DNA from: Psychrobacillus sp042885655
GTDB taxonomy: Bacteria > Bacillota > Bacilli > Bacillales_A > Planococcaceae
Assembly (NCBI RefSeq): GCF_042885655.1
Contig: NZ_JBHVRO010000009.1
Span: 1 to 64,000 of the forward strand
Length of the DNA: 64,000 bases
Reading direction: 5' to 3'
Shown here: one piece after another, positions 1-7,860 of the stretch
Layout of the letters: each line of letters starts with the position of its first letter
Position numbering within the stretch: the stretch's first letter is position 1
Translations under genes and position numbers: made by a program
The notes under the pieces: model-generated
Seen by the model: the letters and a program-made list of their open reading frames with translations, nothing else
Databases searched by the model: none
Told to the model about the DNA's origin: nothing

Positions 1-40
1 CCAGCGTTCGTCCTGAGCCAGGATCAAACTCTCCATAATA
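1..40 (-). rRNA. 16S ribosomal RNA, 5' end only
   Basis: The first 40 bases, read on the minus strand, contain the conserved 5' end of bacterial 16S rRNA, including the classic AGAGTTTGATCCTGGCTCAG primer site. The rest of the gene lies beyond the window edge. In B. subtilis an rRNA operon also follows ygxA, so the position fits the conserved neighbourhood. The mature 5' boundary is approximate. Confidence 0.97.
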
Positions 41-151
41 GAGAACTTAAAAAGCTCATTTTGTTTTGCTGGCATCATCATTAAATGATGTCAAATTGTT
101 TTGCTATCAAACTAACCAAGTTAGTCTTTCAAGCTATATGTCTTAACGTTT

Positions 152-175
152 TGCATGTTCAGTTTTCAATGTTCA
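152..175 (-). promoter_or_regulatory. rRNA leader motif (boxA-like)
   Basis: On the minus strand this stretch contains TTGAAAACTGAACA, which resembles the TTGAAAACT-A-ACA leader motif found ahead of 16S genes in Bacillus and tied to rRNA antitermination and processing. Function is inferred from motif and position. Confidence 0.6.
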
Positions 176-205
176 TTTTGTTATGTCGTTTTTTGCGACT
201 TCTCT

Positions 206-234
206 AATTTATCATCTTTCAACTGATGAGTCAA
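206..234 (-). promoter_or_regulatory. rRNA operon promoter P2
   Basis: The minus strand has TTGACT (229-234), a 17-bp spacer and TAAATT (206-211), a vegetative SigA-type promoter about 165 bp before the 16S gene. It is the proximal member of a tandem pair, as is usual for Bacillus rRNA operons. Confidence 0.65.
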
Positions 235-290
235 GAAGTTTTTCAAAAAACTTTTTCGTCAATATTTTTGTAACGTTTTTGACGACGCTT

Positions 291-323
291 ATTATAATAC
301 AATGGATTCTATAATATTGTCAA
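291..323 (-). promoter_or_regulatory. rRNA operon promoter P1
   Basis: The minus strand has a perfect TTGACA -35 (318-323), an 18-bp spacer and TATTAT (294-299), overlapping a TATAAT at 291-296. It begins directly after the ygxA terminator, so the rRNA operon is insulated from the upstream gene. Confidence 0.75.
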
Positions 324-324
324 C

Positions 325-354
325 AAAAAAAACGAACAAATTTATTGTCCGTTT
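325..354 (-). terminator. ygxA terminator
   Basis: An 8-bp inverted repeat (ACGGACAA / TTGTTCGT with one G-U pair) is followed on the minus strand by a run of T. It sits between the ygxA stop and the rRNA promoter P1. Confidence 0.8.
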
Positions 355-371
355 TTTTAAGCTTTAGTAAA

Positions 372-1235
372 TTACTTTACTTTATAGTATCTATGCATGA
401 TTTCATTGCTTTTAGTAGGTCGTTTTTCTATAAAAATAAAACCCCTATCTACTAAAAATTCAATAAAAACTTCTAGATCTACTGAGTAATTTTTAAGTTC
501 TTCTTGCTCGTGAATCTCTTGAATTGTCCAAAATTCTTTCAAAGCAAGTACTTCTAATATATGTTGTGATCCTTCTTTAATTCTAGAATGAATTAAAAAT
601 TCACTAGCTAGAAATAAGAGTTCTAATCTCTTTTCTAGAGTTTCTTCACTAGAAATAAGCTCATCATATAATTTATAAATAGATGGATCTAATTGTTTTA
701 CTTGTTTCCAAACCATAACTTCAGGATGCATCCCATGTTCAAAGACAGCTAGGCGTGCTAAATGATGCAAAGACTCTACTATATGATTATATGCATCTAA
801 ATAATTTAGCTGTTCGAAAAACAATTTAGCTTCTAAATATCTTCTGCTTAGTTTTGCAAATTCAATTCCCATTCTCGCTTTTCTTCCGTGAATTGGAAAT
901 TCATCTAACTCTCTCTTTAAATCTTCTATATACTCATTTCTATCAAAAACTACTCGGCCATTAATTAACCAATCTACTAACTTAGGGTTCGTTCCTAGCA
1001 ATAACCATTTTCTTAACTGTTTCTCTGTAATCACATGCATCGCTGCTTTTTTATCGTTAAACGTATAATGTTTTGTGAAAATAGGTTGATCGGCGTCCTT
1101 AGTCAATATAAATAAAATGGAATCAAACGTATCTGTAATCGGACTAACTTCTTCACGTTTTTCTACAAAAATAATTCCTAATGTATTGGCTTCACTTGCT
1201 CTCTCTTGATAAATGGGTCTCAATAATGTTTCCAA
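372..1235 (-). CDS. ygxA: YgxA-like nucleotidyltransferase-fold protein
   Basis: This 287-residue soluble protein matches YgxA of B. subtilis in length and in position next to an rRNA operon and opposite ygzB. The family is annotated as nucleotidyltransferase-like, but its substrate is not known. The start is a TTG, chosen because an AAAGGAGG ribosome site lies 7 nt upstream. A promoter, TTGAAC-N17-TATAAA, is present at 1281-1309. A terminator follows the stop. The tail half is rich in charged helices. Identity by synteny is strong; biochemical role is open. Confidence 0.85.
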   Translation of the reverse strand: METLLRPIYQERASEANTLGIIFVEKREEVSPITDTFDSILFILTKDADQPIFTKHYTFNDKKAAMHVITEKQLRKWLLLGTNPKLVDWLINGRVVFDRNEYIEDLKRELDEFPIHGRKARMGIEFAKLSRRYLEAKLFFEQLNYLDAYNHIVESLHHLARLAVFEHGMHPEVMVWKQVKQLDPSIYKLYDELISSEETLEKRLELLFLASEFLIHSRIKEGSQHILEVLALKEFWTIQEIHEQEELKNYSVDLEVFIEFLVDRGFIFIEKRPTKSNEIMHRYYKVK

Positions 1236-1280
1236 AATGGCGCCTCCTTTATTTCATATTATAAGTTTTTCGACAACTAT

Positions 1281-1309
1281 TTTATATCTCCTTCTATATA
1301 ATAGTTCAA
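1281..1309 (-). promoter_or_regulatory. ygxA promoter
   Basis: The minus strand shows TTGAAC (1304-1309), a 17-bp spacer and TATAAA (1281-1286), a good SigA-type promoter 46 bp before the ygxA TTG start. The plus strand of the same gap must also hold the ygzB promoter, which is less clear. Confidence 0.6.
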
Positions 1310-1367
1310 TTTATTATTTTAAACTAAAAATATGATATAGTGTATGTAGAAATTAGGAGGATGAAAA

Positions 1368-1712
1368 ATGAAACCATATAAAAACAAAATAAATCGAATC
1401 CGTTCTTTTGCACTTGGTCTTGTATTCTTCGGATTCATCATTATGTACGGTGCAATAATTTTTAAAGAGCATCCAGTACTTGTTGCTATCTTCATGATAC
1501 TCGGAGTAGTATCTATTATAGCAAGTACTGCTGTTTATGGTTGGATTGGTTTACTATCTACTAAAGCTGTTCAAGTTGTTTGCCCAAACTGTGGGAAGCA
1601 TACAAAAGTATTAGGTAGAGTAGATATGTGCATGTACTGCAAAGAACCATTAACGCTTGATCCAACACTTGAAGGACAAGAATTCGATCAATCTTTAAAT
1701 AGAAAGAGATAA
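1368..1712 (+). CDS. ygzB: YgzB family membrane protein (UPF0295)
   Basis: A 114-residue protein with two predicted membrane segments (about 13-32 and 38-62) followed by a cytosolic tail with two cysteine pairs, CPNC (72-75) and CMYC (88-91), a likely zinc ribbon. Size, topology and position between perR and ygxA match YgzB (UPF0295) of B. subtilis. Function is unknown. An AGGAGG ribosome site precedes the ATG by 6 nt. It is transcribed divergently from ygxA and convergently with perR. Confidence 0.9.
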   Translation: MKPYKNKINRIRSFALGLVFFGFIIMYGAIIFKEHPVLVAIFMILGVVSIIASTAVYGWIGLLSTKAVQVVCPNCGKHTKVLGRVDMCMYCKEPLTLDPTLEGQEFDQSLNRKR

Positions 1713-1715
1713 TGT

Positions 1716-1750
1716 ACACATCTTGCTTTTTAGCAAGGTGTGTTTTTTAT
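1716..1750 (+). terminator. ygzB terminator
   Basis: An 11-bp stem with one G-U pair (ACACATCTTGC and its partner) is followed by a T run just after the ygzB stop. Confidence 0.85.
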
Positions 1751-1790
1751 TAAAGATAATATTCTATTAGTTCCCTGAATAAATACAAAA

Positions 1791-1819
1791 ACCGAGCGCA
1801 TTGACTACGCTCGGTTTTC
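1791..1819. terminator. Bidirectional terminator between ygzB and perR
   Basis: A perfect 8-bp stem (ACCGAGCG / CGCTCGGT) has A residues on its left and T residues on its right, so it can end transcripts from either side. It lies directly after the perR stop. Confidence 0.8.
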
Positions 1820-2263
1820 TTATTGAACAGTTGTTGCCTGCTCTTTACAAGTCGGACACACACCGTATATTTCCATTCTATGAGAACTAACTTCGAAACC
1901 AGTTAAGTGGGAAGCTAAATGCTCTACTTCATCTAAACCTGGATAATGGAAATCAACAATTTTTCCGCAAGAATTACAAATCATATGATAGTGATCGTTT
2001 GTGGCAAAATCAAATCTACTAGAAGAGTCACCGTATGTTAGCTCTTTCACTAGTCCAGCTTCTCTAAAAACACGTAAGTTATTATATACAGTTGCAACAC
2101 TCATACTCGGAAACTTACTTTCAAGTGCTTTATATATATCGTCCGCAGTGGGATGTGACATGGATTGAATAATAAATTCCAATATCGCATGGCGCTGAGG
2201 TGTTATTCGTACACCAGTTGATTTTAATGTATCTAAAGCATCTTTTAAATGTACCTCCGTCAT
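1820..2263 (-). CDS. perR: Peroxide-responsive repressor PerR
   Basis: A 147-residue Fur-family metalloregulator that represses peroxide-stress genes and is inactivated by metal-catalysed histidine oxidation. All five regulatory metal ligands of B. subtilis PerR are at the same residue numbers: H37, D85, H91, H93 and D104. The structural zinc site is also intact: C96, C99, C136 and C139. This separates it from Fur and Zur. A near-perfect Per box lies upstream (2297-2311), implying autorepression as known in B. subtilis. A second target, the metal ATPase at 33772, is in this window. Confidence 0.97.
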   Translation of the reverse strand: MTEVHLKDALDTLKSTGVRITPQRHAILEFIIQSMSHPTADDIYKALESKFPSMSVATVYNNLRVFREAGLVKELTYGDSSSRFDFATNDHYHMICNSCGKIVDFHYPGLDEVEHLASHLTGFEVSSHRMEIYGVCPTCKEQATTVQ

Positions 2264-2296
2264 CGCAATGCACCTCTCTTCATATTTATTATTAGT

Positions 2297-2311
2297 TTAT
2301 AATCGTTATAA
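2297..2311 (-). promoter_or_regulatory. Per box upstream of perR
   Basis: The palindrome TTATAATCGTTATAA matches the PerR consensus TTATAATNATTATAA at all but one position. It lies 33 bp before the perR start and overlaps a TATAAA -10-like sequence, the expected position for autorepression. Confidence 0.85.
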
Positions 2312-2354
2312 TAAGTATAATGAAGAAAAGCATAGACTGTCAAACTTTTAAAGC

Positions 2355-2390
2355 AAAAGGGAAAAAGAACCGCTCTTAGTATCCCTTTTC
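2355..2390 (-). terminator. Possible terminator after the 2-hydroxyacid dehydrogenase
   Basis: An 8-bp stem (AAAAGGGA and partner) spans the stop codon with a long loop. The downstream T run on the minus strand is weak, so this is only a candidate. Confidence 0.4.
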
Positions 2391-3320
2391 CAAATCAATT
2401 AAGTTCTCCATCTGATTATTTTCATTTATCCACATCGTCAAATTTTTTGTAAATATCTCCAATGCTCGAACTACATACTGGGAAGAGTGGCTAGAAACAT
2501 GTGGAGAGACTATCACATTATTCATCTCCCAAAAAGGATGCCCTTTTGGAAGAGGTTCATTTTCAAATACATCCAATACTGCATAAGCAATACGATTATC
2601 TTGTAGTGCTCGAAGCAGTTCTTCTTCTTTCAACACATCACCTCGACCGAAATTCATAAATATAGCCGTTCGCTTCATACAATGAAAATGCTCATAGGTA
2701 AATAAATGCCTTGTTTCGGTGGTACTAGGTAGAATTGAAAGCACAATATCCGCTGTTGGAAGTACTTCTTTCAGTTGAGAGAATGAAATCATTTCATTCA
2801 TATGATTTGCTAGATCTCCACTACGATTACATCCAATTGTATATACGCCAAAAGCTTGTAGGATTCTCCCTACTTCACCACCAATTGCACCAGGACCTAA
2901 AATTAATGCAGTTGCTCCAAATAATTCGGAAGAATTTACTTTTTTAGACCATTCTCCATTTCTTTGATTTTCAGCAATTATTGGAAGAGACTTTTTAATA
3001 GATAAAATATGTGCAAGAATGGATTCCGCCATTGGTGTTTTGTGAATTCCTCTTACATTCGTCACTATAATATTACGGTTAGCTATCTCTTTCATTGGCA
3101 TTTTTTCTAATCCAGCAGAAGCGACCATAATCCATTTTAACTGGTGCGCTGATTCAATATGAGATGCACTCAAATCCTCTCCATAAGTGACAAATATATC
3201 TGCGGATTTTAAAATTTCTTCATCAAAAGGCTTTTGAAAGATAAATTCAGCATTTGGAAATCCAGCTATTAAATTTGCTTGTTGATCTGGTTTAGGTAAA
3301 AAAGAAAATAATATCTTCAT
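2376..3320 (-). CDS. D-isomer-specific 2-hydroxyacid dehydrogenase
   Basis: A 314-residue NAD(P)-dependent oxidoreductase of the D-2-hydroxyacid dehydrogenase family, which reduces 2-keto acids to D-hydroxy acids. The Rossmann motif GPGAIG is at 142-147, and the catalytic triad appears as R226, E255 and H274. Length is typical. It starts 17 nt after bcp and probably shares its transcript. A GGAG ribosome site precedes the ATG. The substrate cannot be told from sequence. B. subtilis lacks a gene at this exact place between perR and ygaF. Confidence 0.85.
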   Translation of the reverse strand: MKILFSFLPKPDQQANLIAGFPNAEFIFQKPFDEEILKSADIFVTYGEDLSASHIESAHQLKWIMVASAGLEKMPMKEIANRNIIVTNVRGIHKTPMAESILAHILSIKKSLPIIAENQRNGEWSKKVNSSELFGATALILGPGAIGGEVGRILQAFGVYTIGCNRSGDLANHMNEMISFSQLKEVLPTADIVLSILPSTTETRHLFTYEHFHCMKRTAIFMNFGRGDVLKEEELLRALQDNRIAYAVLDVFENEPLPKGHPFWEMNNVIVSPHVSSHSSQYVVRALEIFTKNLTMWINENNQMENLIDLEKGY

Positions 3321-3337
3321 TTTTCATACTCCATTTT

Positions 3338-3805
3338 TCACAATTTTTTTAGTGTATCTAGTGCTTCTTCTACATGGCCCCCAACCTTTATTTTACGCCA
3401 TTCTTTTATAACTGTGCCTGTAGGATCTATTAAAAATGTTGATCGTTCAATTCCCATAAATTCTTTACCGAACATTTTTTTCAAACGCCATACACCGTAG
3501 GCTTCCGATACTTCGTGTGTATCATCTATTAACAAAGAGAATGGTAGCCCGTATTTTTTTATAAACTTTGTATGTGCTTTTTCATCGTCTGCACTTACAC
3601 CTAAAATAACAGCATTCAATGCAGTAAATGCTTCATGTGAATCTCTAAAATCACATGCTTCTGTCGTGCAACTAGTGGTCGAATCTTTAGGGTAGAAATA
3701 AAGTACAACATACTTCTTCCCAGCAAAATTGTCTAACGAGATTATTTCCCCAACTTCATTTTTCAATGAAAATTTCGGTGCAATCATACCTTCAAGTGTT
3801 TGCAT
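3338..3805 (-). CDS. bcp: Thioredoxin-dependent thiol peroxidase (Bcp/YgaF)
   Basis: A 155-residue peroxiredoxin of the Bcp type that reduces hydrogen peroxide and organic peroxides using thioredoxin. The peroxidatic cysteine is C46 and a second cysteine, C51, lies five residues later, as in atypical two-Cys Bcp enzymes. Gene order (hemL, bcp, perR) matches B. subtilis gsaB-ygaF-perR. No Per box is visible upstream, so PerR control is not supported here. Confidence 0.93.
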   Translation of the reverse strand: MQTLEGMIAPKFSLKNEVGEIISLDNFAGKKYVVLYFYPKDSTTSCTTEACDFRDSHEAFTALNAVILGVSADDEKAHTKFIKKYGLPFSLLIDDTHEVSEAYGVWRLKKMFGKEFMGIERSTFLIDPTGTVIKEWRKIKVGGHVEEALDTLKKL

Positions 3806-4025
3806 ATAGTTATTCCTCCCTCTATACTCACTCTATCGTATCGAAGTTTTCCATTTTGTTCAATTTTCTTTCGCATTTTTCATTAAAATTGACTACAATA
3901 GATAAGTACAAAAAGAGCAAGTGCCTATGTCTTCCCCAATAAACAATCTTTTAAACTGCGACTACTAAAGCGCATAAGCTTGACGTGGGAGTCTAGACGA
4001 AGCAAATTAAGCGGAGGTTTTACAA

Positions 4026-5315
4026 TTGGAAAGAAAATTATCTAATCAAATTCACGAGGAAGCACTTGAACATATAGTAGGTGGAGTTAATAGCCCATCT
4101 AGATCATATAAAGCTGTTGGCGGAGGAGCTCCAACTGTTATGAAAAGAGCTGAAGGTGCTTATTTTTATGACGTCGATGGAAATAAATATATTGATTATT
4201 TAGCTGCATACGGTCCGATCATTACTGGCCACGCACATCCACATATTACAGAAGCAATTACAAAAGCTGCTCAAACAGGGTTACTTTATGGGACACCGAC
4301 AAAACATGAAGTGACGTTTGCTAAAATGTTAAAAGATGCTATCCCTTCTATGGACAAAGTACGTTTTGTAAACTCAGGTACGGAAGCTGTTATGACTACC
4401 ATTCGAGTAGCCAGAGCCTATACAGGTAGAACGAAAGTAATGAAATTTGCAGGTTGTTATCACGGACACTCCGACTTAGTGTTAGTTGCTGCCGGCTCAG
4501 GTCCTGCTACACTTGGTACTCCTGACTCTGCAGGTGTTCCTAAAACTATTGCAGAAGAAGTAATCACAATTCCATTTAATGATCCAAAAGCTTATGAAGA
4601 AGCAATGGAAAAATGGGGAGAAGAACTTTCTTGTATTTTAGTTGAACCAATTGTAGGTAATTTCGGTATGGTGGAGCCAAATGAAGGATTCCTTCCACTT
4701 GTTCATAAGATTGCAAAAGATAAAGGAGTTTTAGTCATATATGATGAAGTTATTACAGCATTCCGATTCCATTATGGTGCTGCTTCAAGCATGTTGAATG
4801 AAACACCAGACTTAACTGCCCTTGGTAAAATAATTGGCGGAGGTCTTCCGATTGGGGCTTATGGTGGAAAAAAAGAAATCATGGAACAAGTAGCACCACT
4901 TGGACCAGCTTATCAAGCTGGAACTATGGCAGGAAACCCTGCGTCTATGCAAGCAGGTATTGCTTGTCTAGAAGTCTTGCAGCAACCAGGCGTTTATGAA
5001 GAACTTGATAGACTTGGTGCAATTTTAGAAGCAGGCATTTTAGATGCTGCTGAAAAAAATGAGATAACAATTACCATTAATCGTATAAAAGGTGCACTTT
5101 CTGTTTATTTTACTGACGTAAAAGTAGTAAACTATGAGCAAGCGGAAGCTACAGACGGAGAAATGTTTGGTAAGTTCTTTAAGCTAATGCTGGAACAAGG
5201 AATTAATCTCGCACCTTCTAAATATGAAGCATGGTTTATTACTACCGCTCATACAGAAGAAGATATTAAAGAAACAATTACTGCCGTAAACCGAGCTTTT
5301 GCTAATTTAAAGTAA
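4026..5315 (+). CDS. hemL: Glutamate-1-semialdehyde 2,1-aminomutase
   Basis: A 429-residue PLP-dependent aminomutase converting glutamate-1-semialdehyde to 5-aminolevulinate, the tetrapyrrole precursor. The PLP lysine is K268 in the GK-IIGGG-P motif and the pyridine-nitrogen aspartate is D240. Length is standard. The start is TTG, supported by a GGAGG ribosome site 8 nt upstream. Position between bcp and ygaE corresponds to gsaB, the second aminomutase gene of B. subtilis, so it may be the stand-alone paralogue rather than the hem-operon copy. No Per box is visible. Confidence 0.95.
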   Translation: MERKLSNQIHEEALEHIVGGVNSPSRSYKAVGGGAPTVMKRAEGAYFYDVDGNKYIDYLAAYGPIITGHAHPHITEAITKAAQTGLLYGTPTKHEVTFAKMLKDAIPSMDKVRFVNSGTEAVMTTIRVARAYTGRTKVMKFAGCYHGHSDLVLVAAGSGPATLGTPDSAGVPKTIAEEVITIPFNDPKAYEEAMEKWGEELSCILVEPIVGNFGMVEPNEGFLPLVHKIAKDKGVLVIYDEVITAFRFHYGAASSMLNETPDLTALGKIIGGGLPIGAYGGKKEIMEQVAPLGPAYQAGTMAGNPASMQAGIACLEVLQQPGVYEELDRLGAILEAGILDAAEKNEITITINRIKGALSVYFTDVKVVNYEQAEATDGEMFGKFFKLMLEQGINLAPSKYEAWFITTAHTEEDIKETITAVNRAFANLK

Positions 5316-5355
5316 TAATTAAATGAAGCCCTTGGTATGGAAAGGATAGGATTAA

Positions 5356-6438
5356 ATGAAATTAGGAGCTCGAGTATTTAAAACTGGAGTAGCAATTGTT
5401 TTTTCACTGTTTATAGCAGACTTACTCCATCTTCCTAGCCCTGTTTTTGCAGGAATAGCTGCGATTTTTGCGATTCAGCCTTCTATTTATAGATCCTATT
5501 TGACCGTTATAGAGCAAATACAATCTAATCTAATTGGAGCTGCTATTGCGGTGATCTTTGCTTTAGTATTTGGCAATCACTTTATCGCCGTTGGATTGGC
5601 AGCAATTATTGCAATTATGATTATGTTAAAATTCAAACTCGAAAAAACAATTTCTTTAGCACTTGTAACTGTTATTGCAATTATGGAAGTGCAAAGCGCT
5701 GATTTTATTACATTCGCTTTAATAAGGTTTTCTACCATTCTTGTAGGAGTTATATCAGCGTTTATTGTTAATTTAATATTTTTACCACCAAAGTTTGAAA
5801 CAAAACTATTCAACTCTATTCACTTTACACAAGATGAAATTATTCGTTGGATTCGAATTGCTGTTAGACAGGCATCCGATCATAATTCTACAAAACAGTC
5901 CATCCATCAACTAGTAGATCGTCTTAGTAGAATTGATCAAATCTATTTATTTTTTAAGGAAGAACGTGGTTACACAAAAAAAGCAGTTCAAACAAAAGGT
6001 AGAAAGTTAGTCGTATATCGAGAGTTAATCACGGCTTCCTATAGGAGCTTGGATGTTTTAAAAAGACTTCATCTCCATGAAAATGAACTATTACGACTTC
6101 CAGAGCATTTTCGAATGATGGTAAAGGAACGGCTGGATGCACTTTTAACCTACCATGAACAATTGCATTTGAAATTTATTGGAAAGTTAAAACCAGAACA
6201 TATGGATTGGAATGGTTCTGAGGCATTTCTACAGAGGCAAGAAGTGATGGATATCTTCGTACAACAAATAGCACTGACTCGAATTGAAGAAGAGTTTTCA
6301 ACTTACCATTTACTTCACTTATTATCATCTATTTTAAAATATGAAGAACAATTAGAACATATAGATACACTAATTACATCCTATCAAAACTTTCATCACT
6401 CAGAGTTAACTGTACAGATAGAAGAAACTCCATATTAA
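5356..6438 (+). CDS. ygaE: YgaE-like aromatic acid exporter family membrane protein
   Basis: A 360-residue protein with about six N-terminal membrane helices (first 145 residues) and a long, charged cytosolic helical domain, the layout of the ArAE/FUSC-type family. It sits 40 nt after hemL in the same direction, as ygaE does after gsaB in B. subtilis. An AAAGGAT ribosome site precedes the ATG. The transport substrate is unknown. Repeats begin 22 bp after the stop, with no separate terminator, so the first repeat hairpin may serve as one. Confidence 0.8.
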   Translation: MKLGARVFKTGVAIVFSLFIADLLHLPSPVFAGIAAIFAIQPSIYRSYLTVIEQIQSNLIGAAIAVIFALVFGNHFIAVGLAAIIAIMIMLKFKLEKTISLALVTVIAIMEVQSADFITFALIRFSTILVGVISAFIVNLIFLPPKFETKLFNSIHFTQDEIIRWIRIAVRQASDHNSTKQSIHQLVDRLSRIDQIYLFFKEERGYTKKAVQTKGRKLVVYRELITASYRSLDVLKRLHLHENELLRLPEHFRMMVKERLDALLTYHEQLHLKFIGKLKPEHMDWNGSEAFLQRQEVMDIFVQQIALTRIEEEFSTYHLLHLLSSILKYEEQLEHIDTLITSYQNFHHSELTVQIEETPY

Positions 6439-6460
6439 GTGCATCTGATCTTAACCAATT

Positions 6461-6739
6461 CCAGAGTGCTTTGGACGAAACATTAGCTACACTATTATCG
6501 ATGGATTTTGAGGAGTTGGAAGTGACTACGTCACTTCCAACTCCTCATTTTCGGTCATCTTGTGGAAAATGTTTGTCCGTCGCCCTCTTGGAACTTGTAA
6601 GGACAGGATGCGTTTAGTTTGGATAATTAGAGAATAAATACTTTCCTACTCTTTTAAAAGCTTCCGAGGATACCATTTCGGAAGCTCTTCACCTCTTTAT
6701 CGGTATCAACTACCTATTTTTCTCTGATTCTGTTTGCCA
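6461..6739 (+). repeat. Dispersed ~280-bp intergenic repeat, copy 1
   Basis: This stretch aligns along its length with 15631-15911 and partly with 44893-45076. It holds a perfect 17-bp hairpin (6509-6525 with 6531-6547), a conserved core TCGGTCATCTTGTGG, a block GGATAATTAGAGA and a second hairpin around GCTTCCGA / TCGGAAGC (6660-6675). The end is marked by CTATTTTTCTC. No ORF spans it. The first hairpin may end ygaE transcription. Confidence 0.8.
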
Positions 6740-6868
6740 TATGGACTGGGCGGAGCATTCAATTGGATAATTAGAGACAAGATCCTGTCCTATGTAGAAA
6801 AAGCATCCGAAGTTACAATCTCGGATGCTTTTTGTTTCTTAATTAATGGATACTATCTATTTTTCTCA
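6740..6868 (+). repeat. Partial second copy of the ~280-bp repeat
   Basis: Directly after copy 1, the blocks recur in order: GGATAATTAGAGA, a hairpin AAGCATCCGA / TCGGATGCTT with the same spacing, and the end block ACTATCTATTTTTCTC. The first half of the repeat is missing. This looks like a truncated tandem copy whose hairpin has changed by compensating substitutions (CTTCCGA to CATCCGA with matching changes on the other arm). Confidence 0.65.
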
Positions 6869-6887
6869 TTTTACACGAAATGTTTAT

Positions 6888-6927
6888 AAAAAAGGGAACA
6901 ACAACTAAGTAGGAAGTTCCCTTTTTA
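6888..6927 (-). terminator. cwlJ terminator inside a larger palindrome
   Basis: An 11-bp stem (AAAAAGGGAAC / GTTCCCTTTTT) has T or A runs on both flanks. Outer arms at 6857-6881 and 6927-6944 also pair, making a composite hairpin of about 88 bases. It lies 90 bp after the cwlJ stop. Confidence 0.6.
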
Positions 6928-7017
6928 TTTCGTGAGAAAAATAGGCAACGGGTAGGTTTTGAAGCTTTTTTCGACTTATAACCGATACATTAAATACAAA
7001 AGTTGCATCGAGGAAAT

Positions 7018-7458
7018 TTACCCGTTATAAACACTATCACATGTTCCAGCTGTTGGTTCATAAAAACAATGATTTTTAAATTGACCCGTAAAAGGTTGAC
7101 CGTACCATGTTGGAGGACATGGAGCATAGGGATTAAAATACCAAAGGGCATATCGTGCTGGATGTTGTCTCCAATAATCCAAACTTTGTTTTGCTAATTT
7201 TTTTTCATTAGGTCTTGCTCTTTGATAAAATAAATTCCCTTTTTGAACAGCTTCAAAAGAATAATTTCCTCCTTGCACTTGAAAAATGACATCTTCAATT
7301 GTTCTTACATCTTTAAAGTCTAAACAATCTGCTACAGCACGATTAACAACTACATTACCTACATATAACATCCCTTGTTTTCCTTCACCCTCGGCTTCTG
7401 CTCTCATCATCCTTGCTACTAAATCAACATCTGCATCTCGGTATTTTACTCTTGGCAT
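7018..7458 (-). CDS. cwlJ: Spore cortex-lytic hydrolase CwlJ
   Basis: A 146-residue cell-wall hydrolase of the SleB/CwlJ type with no signal peptide, as expected for CwlJ, which is made in the mother cell, placed in the spore coat and degrades cortex during germination. The AEAEGEG and GNVVVNR motifs near the N-terminus fit the family. Length equals that of B. subtilis CwlJ (about 142). A strong AGGAGGTG ribosome site lies 5 nt before the ATG. A CATACTAT sequence 20 bp upstream resembles a SigE -10, but a matching -35 is unclear. It is single and lies in a segment absent from this place in B. subtilis. Confidence 0.92.
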   Translation of the reverse strand: MPRVKYRDADVDLVARMMRAEAEGEGKQGMLYVGNVVVNRAVADCLDFKDVRTIEDVIFQVQGGNYSFEAVQKGNLFYQRARPNEKKLAKQSLDYWRQHPARYALWYFNPYAPCPPTWYGQPFTGQFKNHCFYEPTAGTCDSVYNG

Positions 7459-7770
7459 TTTTACACCTCCTGAATATAGTATGAAAAAAAGCCAATATTG
7501 ATGTCATTATTAATAATATAAGAATGACCTTTAGTCTAAGAGTGTAAAATTCTTACAATTAATCCTTTTTGATTGTGCTCACTAGCCTTGCGTTTATTTG
7601 TTATTAAAATCGATGATGATTACTCCCTAGTGGATCTGGTTTAATTAGAGCTTTTCGTTATGTTTATTTTATTTTTATCTGAGTTGAAGAAGTTATTGTA
7701 AATATTGATAGGTTCTAAACGATTGATAAGTTTCAGCAATAAACGACTTTCAACTATTATTTCAAATAAG
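7459..7770. other. Intergenic gap without a gene
   Basis: About 310 bp AT-rich DNA between cwlJ and the peptide-transport operon. Apart from the cwlJ ribosome site and a possible sporulation -10 next to it, no gene, repeat or strong structure was recognised. Confidence 0.5.
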
Positions 7771-7816
7771 AAAAAAACTGTAGGCAAACTCGATTTTTTT
7801 CGAGTTTGCCTACAGT
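7771..7816 (-). terminator. Terminator of the oligopeptide transport operon
   Basis: A perfect 17-bp stem (7777-7793 with 7800-7816) is followed on the minus strand by a run of T. The stem core ACTGTAGGCAAACT is repeated in an unrelated terminator at 60533-60565. Confidence 0.88.
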
Positions 7817-7860
7817 CTGAAATATGTCAACTAGTCATCTAGGTGGCACATTTTAATGAA

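Noticed and set aside
3905..3940. Repeat shared with 9805-9850 (CAAGCGCCTGTGTC versus CAAGTGCCTATGTC)
   Set aside because: The match is short and imperfect; without a genome search it cannot be told from chance.
3900..4020. Leader riboswitch or Per box upstream of hemL
   Set aside because: No Per box, T-box or other known regulatory core could be found in the 200-bp gap.
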